Of a stretch of 64,000 bases of DNA, positions 23,001 to 33,943 are shown in pieces. Every line of letters begins with the position of its first letter. The stretch's first letter is position 1. A program made the translations under genes and the position numbers. A model generated the notes under the pieces. The model did no database searches. It saw nothing but the letters and a program-made list of their open reading frames with translations, and was not told the origin of the DNA. Source of the DNA: Perkinsus marinus ATCC 50983 (taxonomy: Eukaryota; Perkinsozoa; Perkinsida; Perkinsidae); NCBI RefSeq assembly GCF_000006405.1, contig NW_003200804.1, positions 251,549 to 315,548 of the forward strand. The letters are read 5' to 3'.

Positions 23001-26000
23001 GAGAAACTAAAGGAAAAGATGTGCGATTTCGACGTGGTCGTTTTTATCGTTGCTGACTTGGTGATAGGAGGAGTTTCACCTGTGATGTGAAAAACACTAC
23101 TTCATATTTCACTTTGCGAAAAACGCAGTGAAACAGTGAATAACGCGTAAAACACGTGATGTGTTTCACGTGATATGGTATGACTTCTCCAGTGTACTTA
23201 TCCATATACTATAGATGTTGCGATATACTATTGCGAATATCGCGTTTCTTACCTGGCATGTTACGCCACTTCACGTAAAATGGGTGAAACTCCGGGGATA
23301 TTAGGATCCTTGGAAATCTTCTGAATTGTCACTGGTGGATGTTTTCAGTCAGAGTGGCCGAGATGATTATGGATTTGCTACCGGAGGAGGGGAAATGCCG
23401 CCATGGGAGGATGATATCAACAGGAGAGCGGAGCTGTGAGTGTCGAGAAAGGGCAGCATCGTGTGGCAACAACGGTGTTGGAATATATATTCGCTACCCT
23501 CAGCTGAGCTTGTTACCGGGGTTTGTATATGGAGTGGGATAGATGTACAGAAACCAATGAGAATTTTCCTGAAATTTCCTCAAAGATTTCATGTCGACCA
23601 TGTGCATATTTTCGGAGATATACTTAACTGTTTTTTTTGCATTTCTCGAGATTTGTTGTTATATGGATGCTCAGATATAAGCCCACTCAAGACTTGCTGG
23701 TCCATATGCTGTTGACGAGGGCGAAGCGTGGGAGTACGACACTGGTTTTTGTGCCGGGTAAAGGGGAAATAGATTCTGTTATGGAGGATCTGGAGAGAGC
23801 TTGCAAGGTTGGATGTCGCGCGCCCCGAAATTAGTGATAATAATTCTACGCTTAGGGTGCCAGTCCAGAATCTCAGAATACGTTTGTGAACTATGACGAG
23901 ACGTTGGAGTCTTTGAGGCTGCCGTTTGGGACGGTGTATATACGGTAGGCGCCTTGCACCGTTCATGTTGACTTATTTTCCGTAGAGTATTCCCCTTACA
24001 CTCGAAGTTGACTAAGGATGAGCAGGATAGAGCGACACAGCAGCCGATGCATGACGAACGCAAAATCGTGAGCATAGCCTTCTCTTGGGGTTGTACTGTT
24101 CTAACGCATGTAAAGTCTTGGACTTTCGTTTCACTCAGGTGCTGGCCACGAATATTGCCGAGTCGAGTCTGACAGTATTGAATGTCGACTTGGTCATTGA
24201 TACGGGCTTAAGGCGAGAGAATGTGTAGGGGTGTAGAGCGTGCTGGTGTGGTTTGACGGTTTTTCAATCAGTTTTGACCACGAAAGGCAGGTGTATAAGT
24301 TGACCCACACCTGGTGTTCGAAGGCCAGTGTCAGACAGAGGTAAGGAAGTGGGTAACTGCTCGGCTGTTAATGTGCGCGAGCCTTCAGGGCTGGTCGTAC
24401 GGGGCGGGTGTGTGCGGGGACGGCAGTACGGTTGTTCACGAAGGAGTTCCATGACCAGTACATGGATGAGTATGACAGGCCTGAGATCCTATTCACGGAC
24501 TTAACTACGTTGTTCCTGCAAGCAAAGTAATAGAGGCTCTCCCAGGGTGGGGAAATACTGTGCTTGCGTTTTTCTCATGGAAATGCATTGAAATTCGATT
24601 TCTCGGGTAATACGGCGAATATTCATATAATCTCTCAGCACGATGAATGTATCCATATAAGAAGTATACGCTAGGAATTCGGTTGGCTATGCTCAACTAC
24701 ATGTGTTGGTGACGATACGGGATGTTTGACGAAATTCGGGGGAAATCTTGTAGGTTTTTGGAAAATTCTACCTGCATTAGTGTATAGTGAGTGAGCTCAG
24801 CTGAGGAAAGCGAGCATATATCCCGACGCTGGGCTCTCCACAGGCATTTTGATTGGGTTGAATTGTAGGTACGTGACTGAGTTTTGTAAGGAGGCGGCTC
24901 TACCATCGTATCTCTTCGATGCAAAGCACCAGCAGTTGCTGAGTGCGCAGGAGAAGAATAAGACTGCGGCGGGGTCGTGTAAACCGTCGGAGTTGCTGCA
25001 GGCATTGATAACGCCACCGAGGCAGGAGAACGTTAGGGTAAGGCTGAGTTGAAGGAATTACGGTAGGGCAGGTGGTGGTGGTGACAGGCCGCTGTGGTGG
25101 ACTTATTCCATGCCGGCATTCTACTTGAGAGGCCCGATGAGCTGAGTCCGTTGAGTCTGTTGGGAACTCTGGCGACGAGGTGAATAGTGTGGGAATTTTG
25201 GAAGGATGACGAGTGGATTTTTCAGACTACATATTGATGCACATGTGACGCGTATTGTCTACTACTCGTGGCTCATGGGCATCCCGGGCGAGGGGATACT
25301 TTTGGCGGCGGCTTCGGTGCAGGATGGCGATGTGTTTCGCTTCGCCACTCGGTGAGAGGTCCCGGGTTCGATCCCCGGTAAGGGCGTTTAATGCAGGTAT
25401 CAGCCTGGGTATGAGGACCGCTATAGAGGCGACATGGAGAGCTCTTTTTGGTGGCGTATTCTCTTCGATGAGGGTGCCTTTAGCGAGCCTATAATGTTAA
25501 GGCGGCTTCTCGTGAAGTACATCGAGGTAAGCTGCCGGCTGCAGCTGAGAAACAGTCGCACTGCGTATTAGGTGGGAATAGCGGCGGGCCAAGAAGCAGG
25601 GTGTGGCGGGTCTACGGCTGAGAGGATATTCCATAACAAGTTGAGAGACGAGTCGTGGTATCCGGCGGCTGTGAATCTCCAGGCCTTCAACAGCCTTGTC
25701 AATTCGGCAAGCAAAATCTGCCATGTAAGATCAACCTCTATTATCACGGGTGGCCGACTTTGTCCAAACCGGGCAGAGGGAACCAAAATGACCACACGAT
25801 AGAGAATTTTCGGTGTATTCAGAATCTGGAATTATTTCTGTTTTATCACTGAGTGTGATAGACCAGAAATCGATTACGCGTTCAGTGTATGTTTTTCTCA
25901 GGATTTCTGCAGTTGGTTGAGCGATGACATAGGGGATAAGACTACTCTTGTTATGCTCGAGAAGCTCGATGGGCATTTACGGGGAAATCTGGCCGTACTC

Positions 26001-26213
26001 GATATGGGCGTATTCCAACGTGAGTCAACTTGCAACAGCACATTTTATATTCAACTTTGGTGTTGCAGAAATGTTGGCTCGAGAGGTCGATGAGGCGAAG
26101 AGTCTATTGTGCATGGGTTGCAATAATAGGGTCATCACGGGAGAGTACTCCCAGCGATTGGTGATACTGGGTGTGATAATACATAGCTCGACGGTCTGTG
26201 TAGTAGTAGAGTA
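20075..26213 (+). CDS. DEVH-box RNA helicase (DHX / TDRD9-like), core part
   Basis: This is an ATP-dependent RNA helicase of the DEAH/RHA class. From ATG 20075 an acidic leader (WKLNDDWSEDEDDDG, then a long Asp/Glu run near 20870-20950) precedes the motifs. These are GDTGSGKTT (I), VCTQPRRIAAIQVARRL (Ia), GHSNVSEDTQIEYVTTGYLL, FTHIVLDE joined to VHERTLDSDFLSLICKRL (II, DEVH), LVIMSATLNSDLFSR (III), TTLVFVPGKGEID (IV), VLATNIAESSLTV (V) and RAGRTGRVCAGTAVRLF (VI). The ratchet domain follows (AAVVDLFHAGILLERPDEL). A 503-nt intron (22181-22683) with two RepB copies splits the DEVH box. About 20 introns occur, many with repeats. DEVHER resembles TDRD9, DHX29 and DHX57; the subfamily is not settled. 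Confidence 0.88.
20272..20436 (+). repeat. RepA copy 4 (intronic, sense)
   Basis: It has GGGATATGCACATGGTCAAA, TGTTGGTGATAATAAG and GAAACTCCTGAGCTCAGCTG, in the first long intron of the helicase gene. Confidence 0.75.
22376..22486 (-). repeat. RepB copy (reverse)
   Basis: Contains CACGTGAAGTGGCGTAATAC, GTAGTCGTGAAATATG and AGGGTGAAACTCC. Confidence 0.7.
22541..22675 (-). repeat. RepB copy (reverse)
   Basis: Starts GAAGTTTCACCCGTTTTACG and contains GCGAAATGGCGTAATACTC and a GGGCGGGCA piece recalling RepC. Confidence 0.7.
23068..23299 (+). repeat. RepB copy, long form
   Basis: Begins GGAGTTTCACCTGTGATGTG and ends AAAATGGGTGAAACTCC, inverted ends about 230 bp apart. The interior contains GCGAATATCGCGTTTCTTAC and an inserted stretch of CACGTGAT and GTGAAA motifs. 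It lies in a helicase intron. Confidence 0.75.
23477..23615 (-). repeat. RepA copy 5 (intronic, antisense)
   Basis: It has GTTGGAATATATATTCGCTA, CCTCAGCTGAGCTTG, GTACAGAAACCAATGAG and GACCATGTGCATATTTTCGG in a helicase intron. Confidence 0.75.
24685..24835 (+). repeat. RepA copy 6 (intronic, sense)
   Basis: It has CTCAACTACATGTGTTGGTG and GTGAGCTCAGCTGAGGAAAG with GCGAGCATATATCCCGACGC, in a helicase intron. Confidence 0.75.
25352..25396 (+). other. 45-nt intron containing a tRNA T-arm-like sequence
   Basis: GTGAG...TGCAG is removed to join CCACTCG to GTATCAGCCT (T-R-Y-Q-P) in frame. The interior reads GAGGTCCCGGGTTCGATCCC followed by CGG, a near-perfect tRNA T arm and B box. The intron at 36427-36487 carries the same block. 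Confidence 0.75.
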
Positions 26214-26234
26214 GGCTAGTGTGCGCGTAACAAT

Positions 26235-26345
26235 ACGACCAAATGATCAACTACACATGTTAGTGGCAATATGGAAATTTTAATGAATTTTTTTGAGATC
26301 GTGTGTAAAATTTAACAGTGAGTTAACTCCTGAGCTCAGCTGTCG
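26235..26345 (+). repeat. RepA copy 7 (truncated, sense)
   Basis: It has TCAACTACACATGTTAGTGG and TTAACTCCTGAGCTCAGCTG in a helicase intron, and lacks the right end. Confidence 0.65.
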
Positions 26346-26379
26346 ACGATGACGATATCACTTGTCATTATCTGTTTAG

Positions 26380-29300
26380 GACCCCAAAATCGAGGAGTGT
26401 GGAGATTTGGTGAAGTTCGAGAGGCTACCACAACAGCTGGTGATGAGACAAGAAGACGCCTACGCGACGTCTCGGCATGTAAGCTTCTGCATATCCCTCA
26501 TAGCGCCTTGAATGTGATTCCTTTTCAGAACACCCCGATGCACCAATTGGTATTGAAGTTGACGGGCAAGGCGCCTGCTGGGGGAAATGCTGATTATGAC
26601 GGCAATGAACACAGCTTTGAGTTCCAGCCTGGAGAGGACAATCGTTCGGTGGACAAGAACATTATGATGCGGGACTCGGAATTCCAGTTCATCGCTCCTG
26701 TGTCGGTGCGGCTACTGCAGGCCTTCTATGATGGTCGATACCAGTGCACGGTGAAGCCTGACAGAGCGACTTGGTCGGACTGGGTGAAGCTGAAACGGCC
26801 GCTCATACCCAACGTGATTCGGTGGCGGAAATACTACTCGGACACGCCGGACATGATATCGGCCTCGAGGGTTAACTCCCAGTTCCACGTGCAAGTGTCA
26901 CCGAGGAACCCTCCGGGGTGGCTGGGCAGCAAACCCAGCATGTCGTCACCTGCATCGGGGTCGGGACCGGTTGACCGCAGACCGACGGACGTGGTCGAGG
27001 GTCCTGAGCTCTATTGGGGTATAGTGGGGAAGATTCAAGCGTCGTCGAGTCATGGGGACAACAGGAGGATCAACGACGCTCGAGCTGATGGAGTCACAGT
27101 CCTACCCTGTCGGTGTCGGAATAGAGTGGCGATGGTGATGCTAATGGCCTTCTTGCCGTTCCGTCACGGCTTGGCTGCTAAGGTGAGGGGCATCTCGGTA
27201 AGTGTGTCGTAATGGGGTCGTTGTTAATGCTAGGTTGACGGTGCTTGGAGGATAACCCACCTCCGCCTGGCTGGGGATGCGTGGCGTGTTGTGCATCCGA
27301 TGGGGCCCATCACAGGGGAGATGCTGGCGAGAGTGGCCAAAGTCCGGGACCTTATGGCAGCTGTAGGGAGTTTTTGCCTTTCCATTGGAATTGTCGTTTC
27401 AGTCGGTATTACTGCGTGGCCGTGACTCGACGAAGCGGCGAGCTGACACGTCGGTCGTTGTGAAGTCTGTGGTGGACGAGGAGGACCTCGAGGCTGAGAA
27501 TGTCGAGCTCTTGCAAGAGGCAAGTGCAGTTTCTTATTCTGGAATAATATATGTTGCTAACTGTCAGGTTAGGGCTGTGCAGAATCAGCTCAGAGATGCA
27601 GTACGGGATATGATAAGCTTGGCATCGTCACCAACTCCGCCGAGGCCTCGGGTGACTGGTCGTGAGAAAGAGCTGTGGCTGGTGGATCCATCCCCCGCGA
27701 ACATCGCTCGCCGTATGGAGCCCAACTTGAAGAAGTGCCGACTGCTTGTCCAGGCGCTACCAACCGGGGAAGGTGTTGTTGCTGATGCCGGCACGTCTCT
27801 TATGGACTTCTCGGATCTCACCGATATAGCGCCGGCACCGTCGAACCCTTGGAAGATTGACGACCCAGCTGATGTTGTTGTTGATACTCCTGCTATCGCC
27901 GCTGGAACAGCTACTACTACGTCTACCGCTCGTGACGAGATTGCTGCGACCGAGGTTACTCTTGCCAAGGAGGAGGTTACGGCGACACCAGCAGACGATG
28001 ATGAACAGCGTGTATCGAGCGAAGCGGTGGCAGCTATTGAATCTACGACTATGCAGGCTTCTATTTCGGCTGAGGCAGTAGAGGCTCTTTCGACGTCCCA
28101 AGTGGCTGATTTGCCTGCCGCTGCCACGCCTAGCCCGGAAGACACTGCGTCTGTCGCTACCGTTGCTGAGGAGGCCTCTGTTGATGTTGTCGGAGCAGAT
28201 GAGGTTGCAGTTGATACGCCCACTCACCCGGTGGAAGAAATTGAGCTACCTCCTTCTCCTCGTATAGAGGAGAAGCCAGAAGTTGCCGTCCCACAGAAGA
28301 AAGAGCATCCGGGTGCCGATCCAGTGGGACAGCCGCAGGTCGAAAAACTATCACCTCGGGAAAAGCCAACGTTGGACCCCTCAGATGCATCTGCAGTATC
28401 TCTCGTGGCGAGGACAAGGAACGAATCAGTTGCGGATTCCGAATTCGAGTCCTGCATTTCTGAAACAGAGATCAAGGAGACTCAGGCGCTTCTCGGTGGT
28501 GTGGGAGTCCCTCCGTCCTCCCGAGCCATCCAGCCTGTCGCCTCCCCCTCACCACCGTCGCCGCGACCCCCGGTGGTGAGGGAGAGTTCTCCACCGGCAC
28601 GAGAAGCTCCTCGGAGGAGGACGCCGCCTGGTGCTCCACCTGGCAGGCTGATCGCTGCAGTAGCAGCATCACCGTCAAGGCCACAGGTTGCCCCTGCTCG
28701 GTTGGATCTGGAACAGATCGTGCGTACGCAGCTGGGTGGTAGCTCTGGTGCAGCGTATCGGCAAGGCCTGGCACGGCTTGACACTCTGGGGTGGAAGAGT
28801 TCAGAACAAATGGACCATATGAATTCACAGTGGGACATTTCGAAGTCTCACGTTCCGAAGGCGGGGGCAAATGGAGTTTTGAAGCGAATTAAAGTACTCC
28901 CTATAAAGGGTCAGGACGAGCGAATCTTGATGGCCCCTCGAGTCGATGCGGCGTTGAGGATTTCGTCGTCTTCGAGGGGCGAACAGCCACCAGTGGGGCC
29001 ACTGAGTGGATCGAGACGGGAACCTCCTGGGAGGCCGGCGTACTTGGTGTCGAAGTCTCAGGGCAGTTCGAATACGCCTGTGGAGACTTCTAGAGAGGCG
29101 ACGATGGCTGGTCGGACTTGTCCCCGGATGAGCGACGAGATGGTGCAGCAACTATTCAGAAATGTAGCACTATGTGATGTCTATTGATTTGTATGGTATG
29201 TCGTGATCCACTTCTCTAAGGAGTGTATGTTCATCTTGAGCAAATTCGGAGTTTAGCATTTCACGTTAGCAAGTAGTGTCAGTAAGTGACTACTGCGCAG

Positions 29301-29481
29301 ATCTGTTCTAGTGCTTCGGCAGTCGATGCTTTTGTTGCCTCAGGCTGACTTGGCGGTGACGAAATACGAGGCGACCAGGGAGGCGATACTGGCAGAGCGA
29401 GACCTGGAGCTTGATCGGATCATCTCCTCCTCGGCCAGGAATATACGGAGCTTAGTTGACGAGAATGGCTTCCTCTACTAA
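26380..29481 (+). CDS. C-terminal extension of the helicase gene
   Basis: This stretch begins at an acceptor (GTTTAG before GACCCC) without a start codon, so it most likely continues the helicase. Exons carry IEECGDLVKFERLPQQLVMR, NTPMHQLVLKLTGKAPAGG, LYWGIVGKIQASSSHGDN and FLPFRHGLAAKVRG. A long low-complexity Ala/Val/Thr/Glu/Pro tail follows (27.8-28.7 kb, e.g. IAAGTATTTSTARDE), then LARLDTLGWKSSEQMDH. The terminal exon joins QQLFRN to ADLAVTKYEATREAI and ends VDENGFLY, stop 29479-29481. Such a tail is unusual for DExH helicases and may be a disordered assembly region. A separate gene starting in an unseen exon cannot be excluded. Confidence 0.6.
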
Positions 29482-29739
29482 CGGTTCGAGCACCTCTTGC
29501 GGAAAATCGCTATCACGTATTCTCTCACTTGAAAGTGATGATGAGGACGTTGTGACCGGTCATCACTATTACTCGAGTGATCGTTCGTTTCCTTCCGATT
29601 ACATTATCTGAGATTCTCTAGCGAATTAAGCGTTGTGTTATGAAGTTGCGGATCACCGAACGAACAGAACCGTTAGTGTGAATCTTTCTGATTGTGTCGG
29701 TAACGTTTTCAAATAAGACTTCAGTGATACTGGAGTTGT

Positions 29740-29783
29740 CACGCTGGCTTGAGATCCCCGGTTCGAATCCCACTAGAGACAGT
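29740..29783 (+). repeat. Degenerate tRNA 3'-half-like sequence
   Basis: GATCCCCGGTTCGAATCCCA followed by CTAGAGACAG looks like a B box plus an acceptor strand, but the T stem is not complementary and no upstream half folds. It is probably a tRNA-derived relic between genes. Confidence 0.4.
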
Positions 29784-29881
29784 TCTTCGTCATTTTTTGT
29801 GCACAGCGATCTTACTAGCTTGTCACTTCCCAACGACACATTCTAGTTTATTTTTCCATACACATTTATTATTCCAACAGT

Positions 29882-30892
29882 ATGGCAATTTATGATTACG
29901 AACTTTACCAGCAATTCAACGGCCAGCCTTCCTCTTCCTCATCGTCGTCGTCGCAACTGTCGAATGAATCTGTTGACTCCTTCCAAGACGACGATGTTCT
30001 CCTCAAGCTGTGGTCTACTATTCACCGCTTAGAAGAGGAGTTGAAGCATGAGAAGGAGTGCTCGGAGAAGTTGACCGAGCAGGTTAGGTCACTCTCAGAC
30101 AATCTCCAACTGTCGGCATCTCTGGTTGAAAAGCAGCTGCAGCTTCCGTGTGTAAAAACTCCCTCGGTTAAGGACTTTGACATCAACGATGAGATTGATA
30201 CCAATGGTATGCGCCCTGAAGATGAGAAGGCCGCACTGGACGCCCTGGCAAGCCTTGCCGATGTCGACAAGCCCTTCCCCACTCACGGTGTGCCTCTGTG
30301 GCATGTACTTCGCGCCCTTAGTGGTGTTGAAGAAGATCGCGTCTTCACCGTGAGAAGGATCCAGAAGCTCGGGTTTGACTCTGCTGTTAAGCTGAGAGAG
30401 TACTTCTCAATGTGGGGAGAAGTTTCTAATCTATTTATACTGCATCGTCAGGCTAAGGCATCATCAGTTTCTGACGGTGACGGCAGCAGCAACAACTCTG
30501 CCGTTCGTGTTCGTCCACCCAGTGTTGGTTTCGTTGTGATGGAAGACCCCTTGGTTGTGAGGAGAATACTAGCCCAGCCCAAGCATGTTATTTATGGTCA
30601 CACATGCGATGTTCAAGAGTTTGAACACAAGCATAAGCTTTTGTTGCCTCCTCCAGGTCTCGGTGGTGAACCTACGACGGTCCTTACCGCACCTACTGGT
30701 CACTCTAAGAAGGATCTTCAGCCGCCGATGGCATCAGTGAATAATACAGTCGAAAGTCTTGACCCCTTTGGTGTTTGGGATGGCGGTGTTGATATGTTCT
30801 CCTTACCTGGCTATGGTACTACTACCAGCTTTGATTTCCCTGAATGTGTGTTCCCACAACACACTGTAGACAATCGCTTATCTATTTTCTAA
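29882..30892 (+). CDS. RRM-like RNA-binding protein with coiled coil (intronless)
   Basis: A single frame of 336 residues starts MAIYDYELYQQFNG, followed by a Ser run. A coiled coil spans about residues 40-85 (TIHRLEEELKHEKECSEKL). From about residue 150 a divergent RRM is visible: RVFTVRRIQKLGFDSAVKL, REYFSMWGEVSNLFILHRQA, RPPSVGFVVMEDPLVVRRIL, VIYGHTCDVQEFEHKH. GFVVME occupies the RNP1-like strand and YFSMWGEV the usual AYFSQFGEI site. Such proteins are frequent in dinoflagellates and relatives and are presumed post-transcriptional regulators. The C-terminus is Pro/Gly-rich. No introns, unlike its neighbours. Confidence 0.8.
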   Translation: MAIYDYELYQQFNGQPSSSSSSSSQLSNESVDSFQDDDVLLKLWSTIHRLEEELKHEKECSEKLTEQVRSLSDNLQLSASLVEKQLQLPCVKTPSVKDFDINDEIDTNGMRPEDEKAALDALASLADVDKPFPTHGVPLWHVLRALSGVEEDRVFTVRRIQKLGFDSAVKLREYFSMWGEVSNLFILHRQAKASSVSDGDGSSNNSAVRVRPPSVGFVVMEDPLVVRRILAQPKHVIYGHTCDVQEFEHKHKLLLPPPGLGGEPTTVLTAPTGHSKKDLQPPMASVNNTVESLDPFGVWDGGVDMFSLPGYGTTTSFDFPECVFPQHTVDNRLSIF

Positions 30893-31700
30893 TATGGTGT
30901 ATAACCTTATTATGGAAGGCTGCTGCTGAGCATCTGTCATTTCCCATGAGTTACTCTCCTCCTCTTCTGCGGACTATTACCACTATTGCCCGATAATGGT
31001 TATGATGATGTAAGCGGTTGCAGAGACAGTGGTTAAAGACCCTGTTTGTCGTTGAGTCTACTACCAAGGTGGCTACTATCCCTTCTGACCTCCAGCGTAT
31101 GGAAACTGTATAACTTTGCTGCTTGCCAGTGTTATGTCTCTATCTGCTGCTAGTCGTCAGCATATCGGGTTTGCATGCTGCTGCTCTCGTTGTTAGCATT
31201 CATCGCAGTGCTAGCCACGATGTTCCCACTTTTATTGTAAAATTAAAAGCATAAATTGTTCTCAGCAGCCTTTTGCTGGTCGTAGTCCGGTGCTCCTCTA
31301 TTGCTGATAGCATTTGTTATTCCTTAGGGAAGAGTTCACTGCTTTTGGTGTAGTTGATCACCTCGATTCGTCGGAATGTGTTTTATCATCATAATAATAT
31401 TTTGGGATTCCTTAGCGAAGGAGTCCTCGAAATTTCTATTACTTCTCACTATTGATAATGAGATGATCAAAATCATTGACAACCTCAGTAGTCTTCAATG
31501 TTCTCGTACTATTTCAAGTGCTTGCTGCGAAGGCAAGAGTTGTCATTGTTGTTCTATTTATCTAGTTACTGTACCTTATGATGATGGCGACGCCTCTCCA
31601 ATGCATGGAGGCGGTCGTATTCTCATCTGTTTATATTATCTGAAGCCTTGTTCCCCGAGTAATTTTCTGCGATTGCTTTCGTGAAATGGGTTCGATTTTT
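30893..31700. other. Long 3' flank / intergenic stretch
   Basis: About 800 bp lie downstream of the RRM gene. A short frame at 31376-31684 has no coding signature. A candidate poly(A) region, TTGTAAAATTAAAAGCATAA, is near 31236-31255. Confidence 0.35.
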
Positions 31701-31804
31701 TCATTGTGTAGAGTATGTTGGTGATGAGGAATTGTTGTTGAGTTGTCACCTACAGAGGGTGTATATTTACTGTAGCTTTCTGACTTGTCTCATTCACTGC
31801 AACA

Positions 31805-32796
31805 AGGTTCGCCTTAGGCAGCCTACGAGACCGAGATGGACTGGTTCATGTTGCCATTCTCAACACTTGGGGTTGTTCAGGTCATGGAGAGCCTTCTGCC
31901 TCTCACGGGTTGCGGAGCTTGCATGATGCTTTGCACGCATTCACTTTCGTAGGAATATGGAATATGTCACTATAACAGTGTAGTGATCTCGCATCAGATA
32001 CATTTTCTGTCCCCAGTATTCTATGTGGAGAATGATGCGCAATATGGCGGAGACCTGCGTCTGTGCTGGTCTCGGGGCATCGGGCATCGTTGCTGAGGTT
32101 TGGTGAGCTCCTCAGCGGATGGATCGGTGATGTGATCGACGCGATGTCAGCCCTCGTGATTCACCAGCACACAAGAGACTTCGAACCGTAGCACCTTTCA
32201 TGACGTCCTTGCTCGGCCGTGCTCTGGTCTATATAGTGAGTTGGAGTGAATTCGGTTACTGGGTGACGAATTTTCAACAGATTTTCGGTATGATATGCAG
32301 CGGTAATTTCACCTATGTGTCAACGACTACTCCCAAAATGGAACCGGCGAGCCGTCTGCTTGGAGAAATCAGCAATGACGCCTCCATAAGAGTCAATTCA
32401 GCGTACTGCTATTCACACGTCGAAGGAAGCGATGCTGATCGTGCTCAGTTTCTGGGCATTCTTTTGCGTCATTTCTGGGATATACATGATGGCCACAGGT
32501 GTCATCACTTTAATATATTATTATAAGGTGGCCCGCGTCAGTCATCATCATCATCATCTGTGATTCAACTTCACACAGGTTAATGGATCTGTTGTTCAGA
32601 GTGAGCGTCATCAGGAGCTCGCAACGACCTTCTTGCGGAGGACGAGTTGGGGTGTAGGAATGTGTCATGGATGCTCATGTACTCTAGTCTCATTCAGTTT
32701 GGTGCTGACCGCGAGGCCAGTGGTGGCCAGTCGGTCGCATTCTCCCCGTTCACACCAACAACAGGCGTCACGGCTGAAGGCTATCAACAGCAATAG
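31805..32796 (+). CDS. Possible multi-exon gene of unknown function
   Basis: Plus-strand pieces between GT and AG signals look coding: MDWFMLPFSTLGVVQVMESL (about 31838-31897), FGELLSGWIGDVIDAMSALV (about 32100-32160), and a final exon NVSWMLMYSSLIQFGADREA followed by SGGQSVAFSPFTPTTGVTAE, stop 32794-32796. Hydrophobic helices suggest a membrane protein. Phases between pieces were not resolved and no family is recognised. Confidence 0.3.
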
Positions 32797-32907
32797 TGGC
32801 TTCCGATGCTGCTTATGCAAATTCTGGTGAATCCATTGTCGCAGTTGTTCACTCGTTATGCTGGTTTATGAAGTTTGTTGAGTTATCATAAAACTCAATA
32901 CCAACAA

Positions 32908-33943
32908 TTAGGGAGAAATCGCAACGCAATCGATAGTAATACGTACACTACACGACGAGCTCATTTGCTGTGTTGATTTGGTGAGGACGATCTCCCTTTG
33001 AGATGATTCCTCAACTCTATTGATCATGAGTCGAATATTCACCGCATGAGACCACGTCAGACCGAGCGCTGGTTTGAAAGCATCGCTCTGGTTCGAATCG
33101 AAATCAGCGGTAACATGATTACTGACTACCACAGCGGCACGTTGAACCCAAGCGGCTCCTTTGAGAGCAACTGCCAATCTGTTGAGTAAACTCTGCCGTT
33201 CGGCGAGGACGGCAGCATCGGACCCCTCAGATTTGTCGCCCTCCATACGGGACAGGATGATGTCTTCAGTGCATCGAGCGGATGCGGCGACACTATCGAT
33301 GACAACTAGACAAGGAACCCCTTCGCAAGTTGGAATTGTCTTCAACGCCTCAACGCCTCGTATCAAGTCCAATAGATCGTCGCACTCTTTGATCGCCATT
33401 CTTGACAGCATGCCCTCAATGGGAGCGTGAGGTGACCTGTGTTCACATAGAGATTGGAATCGCTCGGGATGGAGTGTTCTCTCGCTGTCGAACCAGAAGA
33501 CTCGACCTTCGCCAGCTAAGACTGCCACGGCAATAGACATCAAAACTTGTGTTTTACCGGAGCCTGAAGATACCCCTATTGCTCACAGCGAAGAATTGAA
33601 CTCACCTGCAGGGCCATAGAGCTCCACAAGCTGAGCGACCGGCAATCCTCCTCGTAAGAACGCATCTAATGAGGGCATTCCCGTGGAGACATATTGGCGT
33701 TGGAGATGGCCATAGTCACGAGCCGACATCCGTGCGGGAGCCAGAGACTGTAATACAGCTTATTAGTTCATACGCATCTTCGGAGTTTCCAATACCTTGC
33801 TGATTGAGAGGAGCCACTTTTTGGAAGTCGAGCGGGACACGCTACACTCGTCACTGAGACCGTGGGGCTCACGGCTGATAATCGTCGAGGTGGGCAATGC
33901 AGGCCATCTCGAGTGCTTCGAGGGGTCGACGTTGGACTGACAT
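32908..33943 (-). CDS. RAD51-paralogue recombinase ATPase
   Basis: RecA-fold ATPases of this group assist RAD51 in homologous recombination. From ATG at 33943: MSVQRRPLEALEMACIAHLD, then YVSTGMPSLDAFLRGGLPVA and ELYGPA joined across a short intron to GSGKTQVLMS, giving Walker A GPAGSGKTQ. Walker B is VPCLVVIDSVAASAR. Later come AVVVSNHVTADFD and PALGLTWSHAVNIRLMINRV, typical of the family. An apparent 19-nt GT-AG intron (33854-33872) joins DDYQP to DECSVSRSTSKKW in frame. The sequence is closer to RAD51 paralogues (XRCC3/RAD51B/RAD51D) than RAD51 itself; which one cannot be told by eye. Confidence 0.85.
33854..33872 (-). other. Candidate 19-nt intron in the RAD51 paralogue
   Basis: On the minus strand it reads GTGAGCCCCACGGTCTCAG. 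Without removal the frame stops at once (CCG TGA). With removal the N-terminal helical region continues in frame. Confidence 0.5.

Noticed and set aside
27585-28475. Minus-strand Ser/Thr-rich open frames of 83-212 residues
   Set aside because: They are antisense shadows of the Ala/Val/Thr-rich tail on the plus strand.
29318-29340. U6 snRNA-like GTGCTTCGGCAGTC
   Set aside because: Only about 12 bases match the U6 5' end, no conserved ACAGAGA block follows, and the sequence lies in the last intron of the helicase gene.
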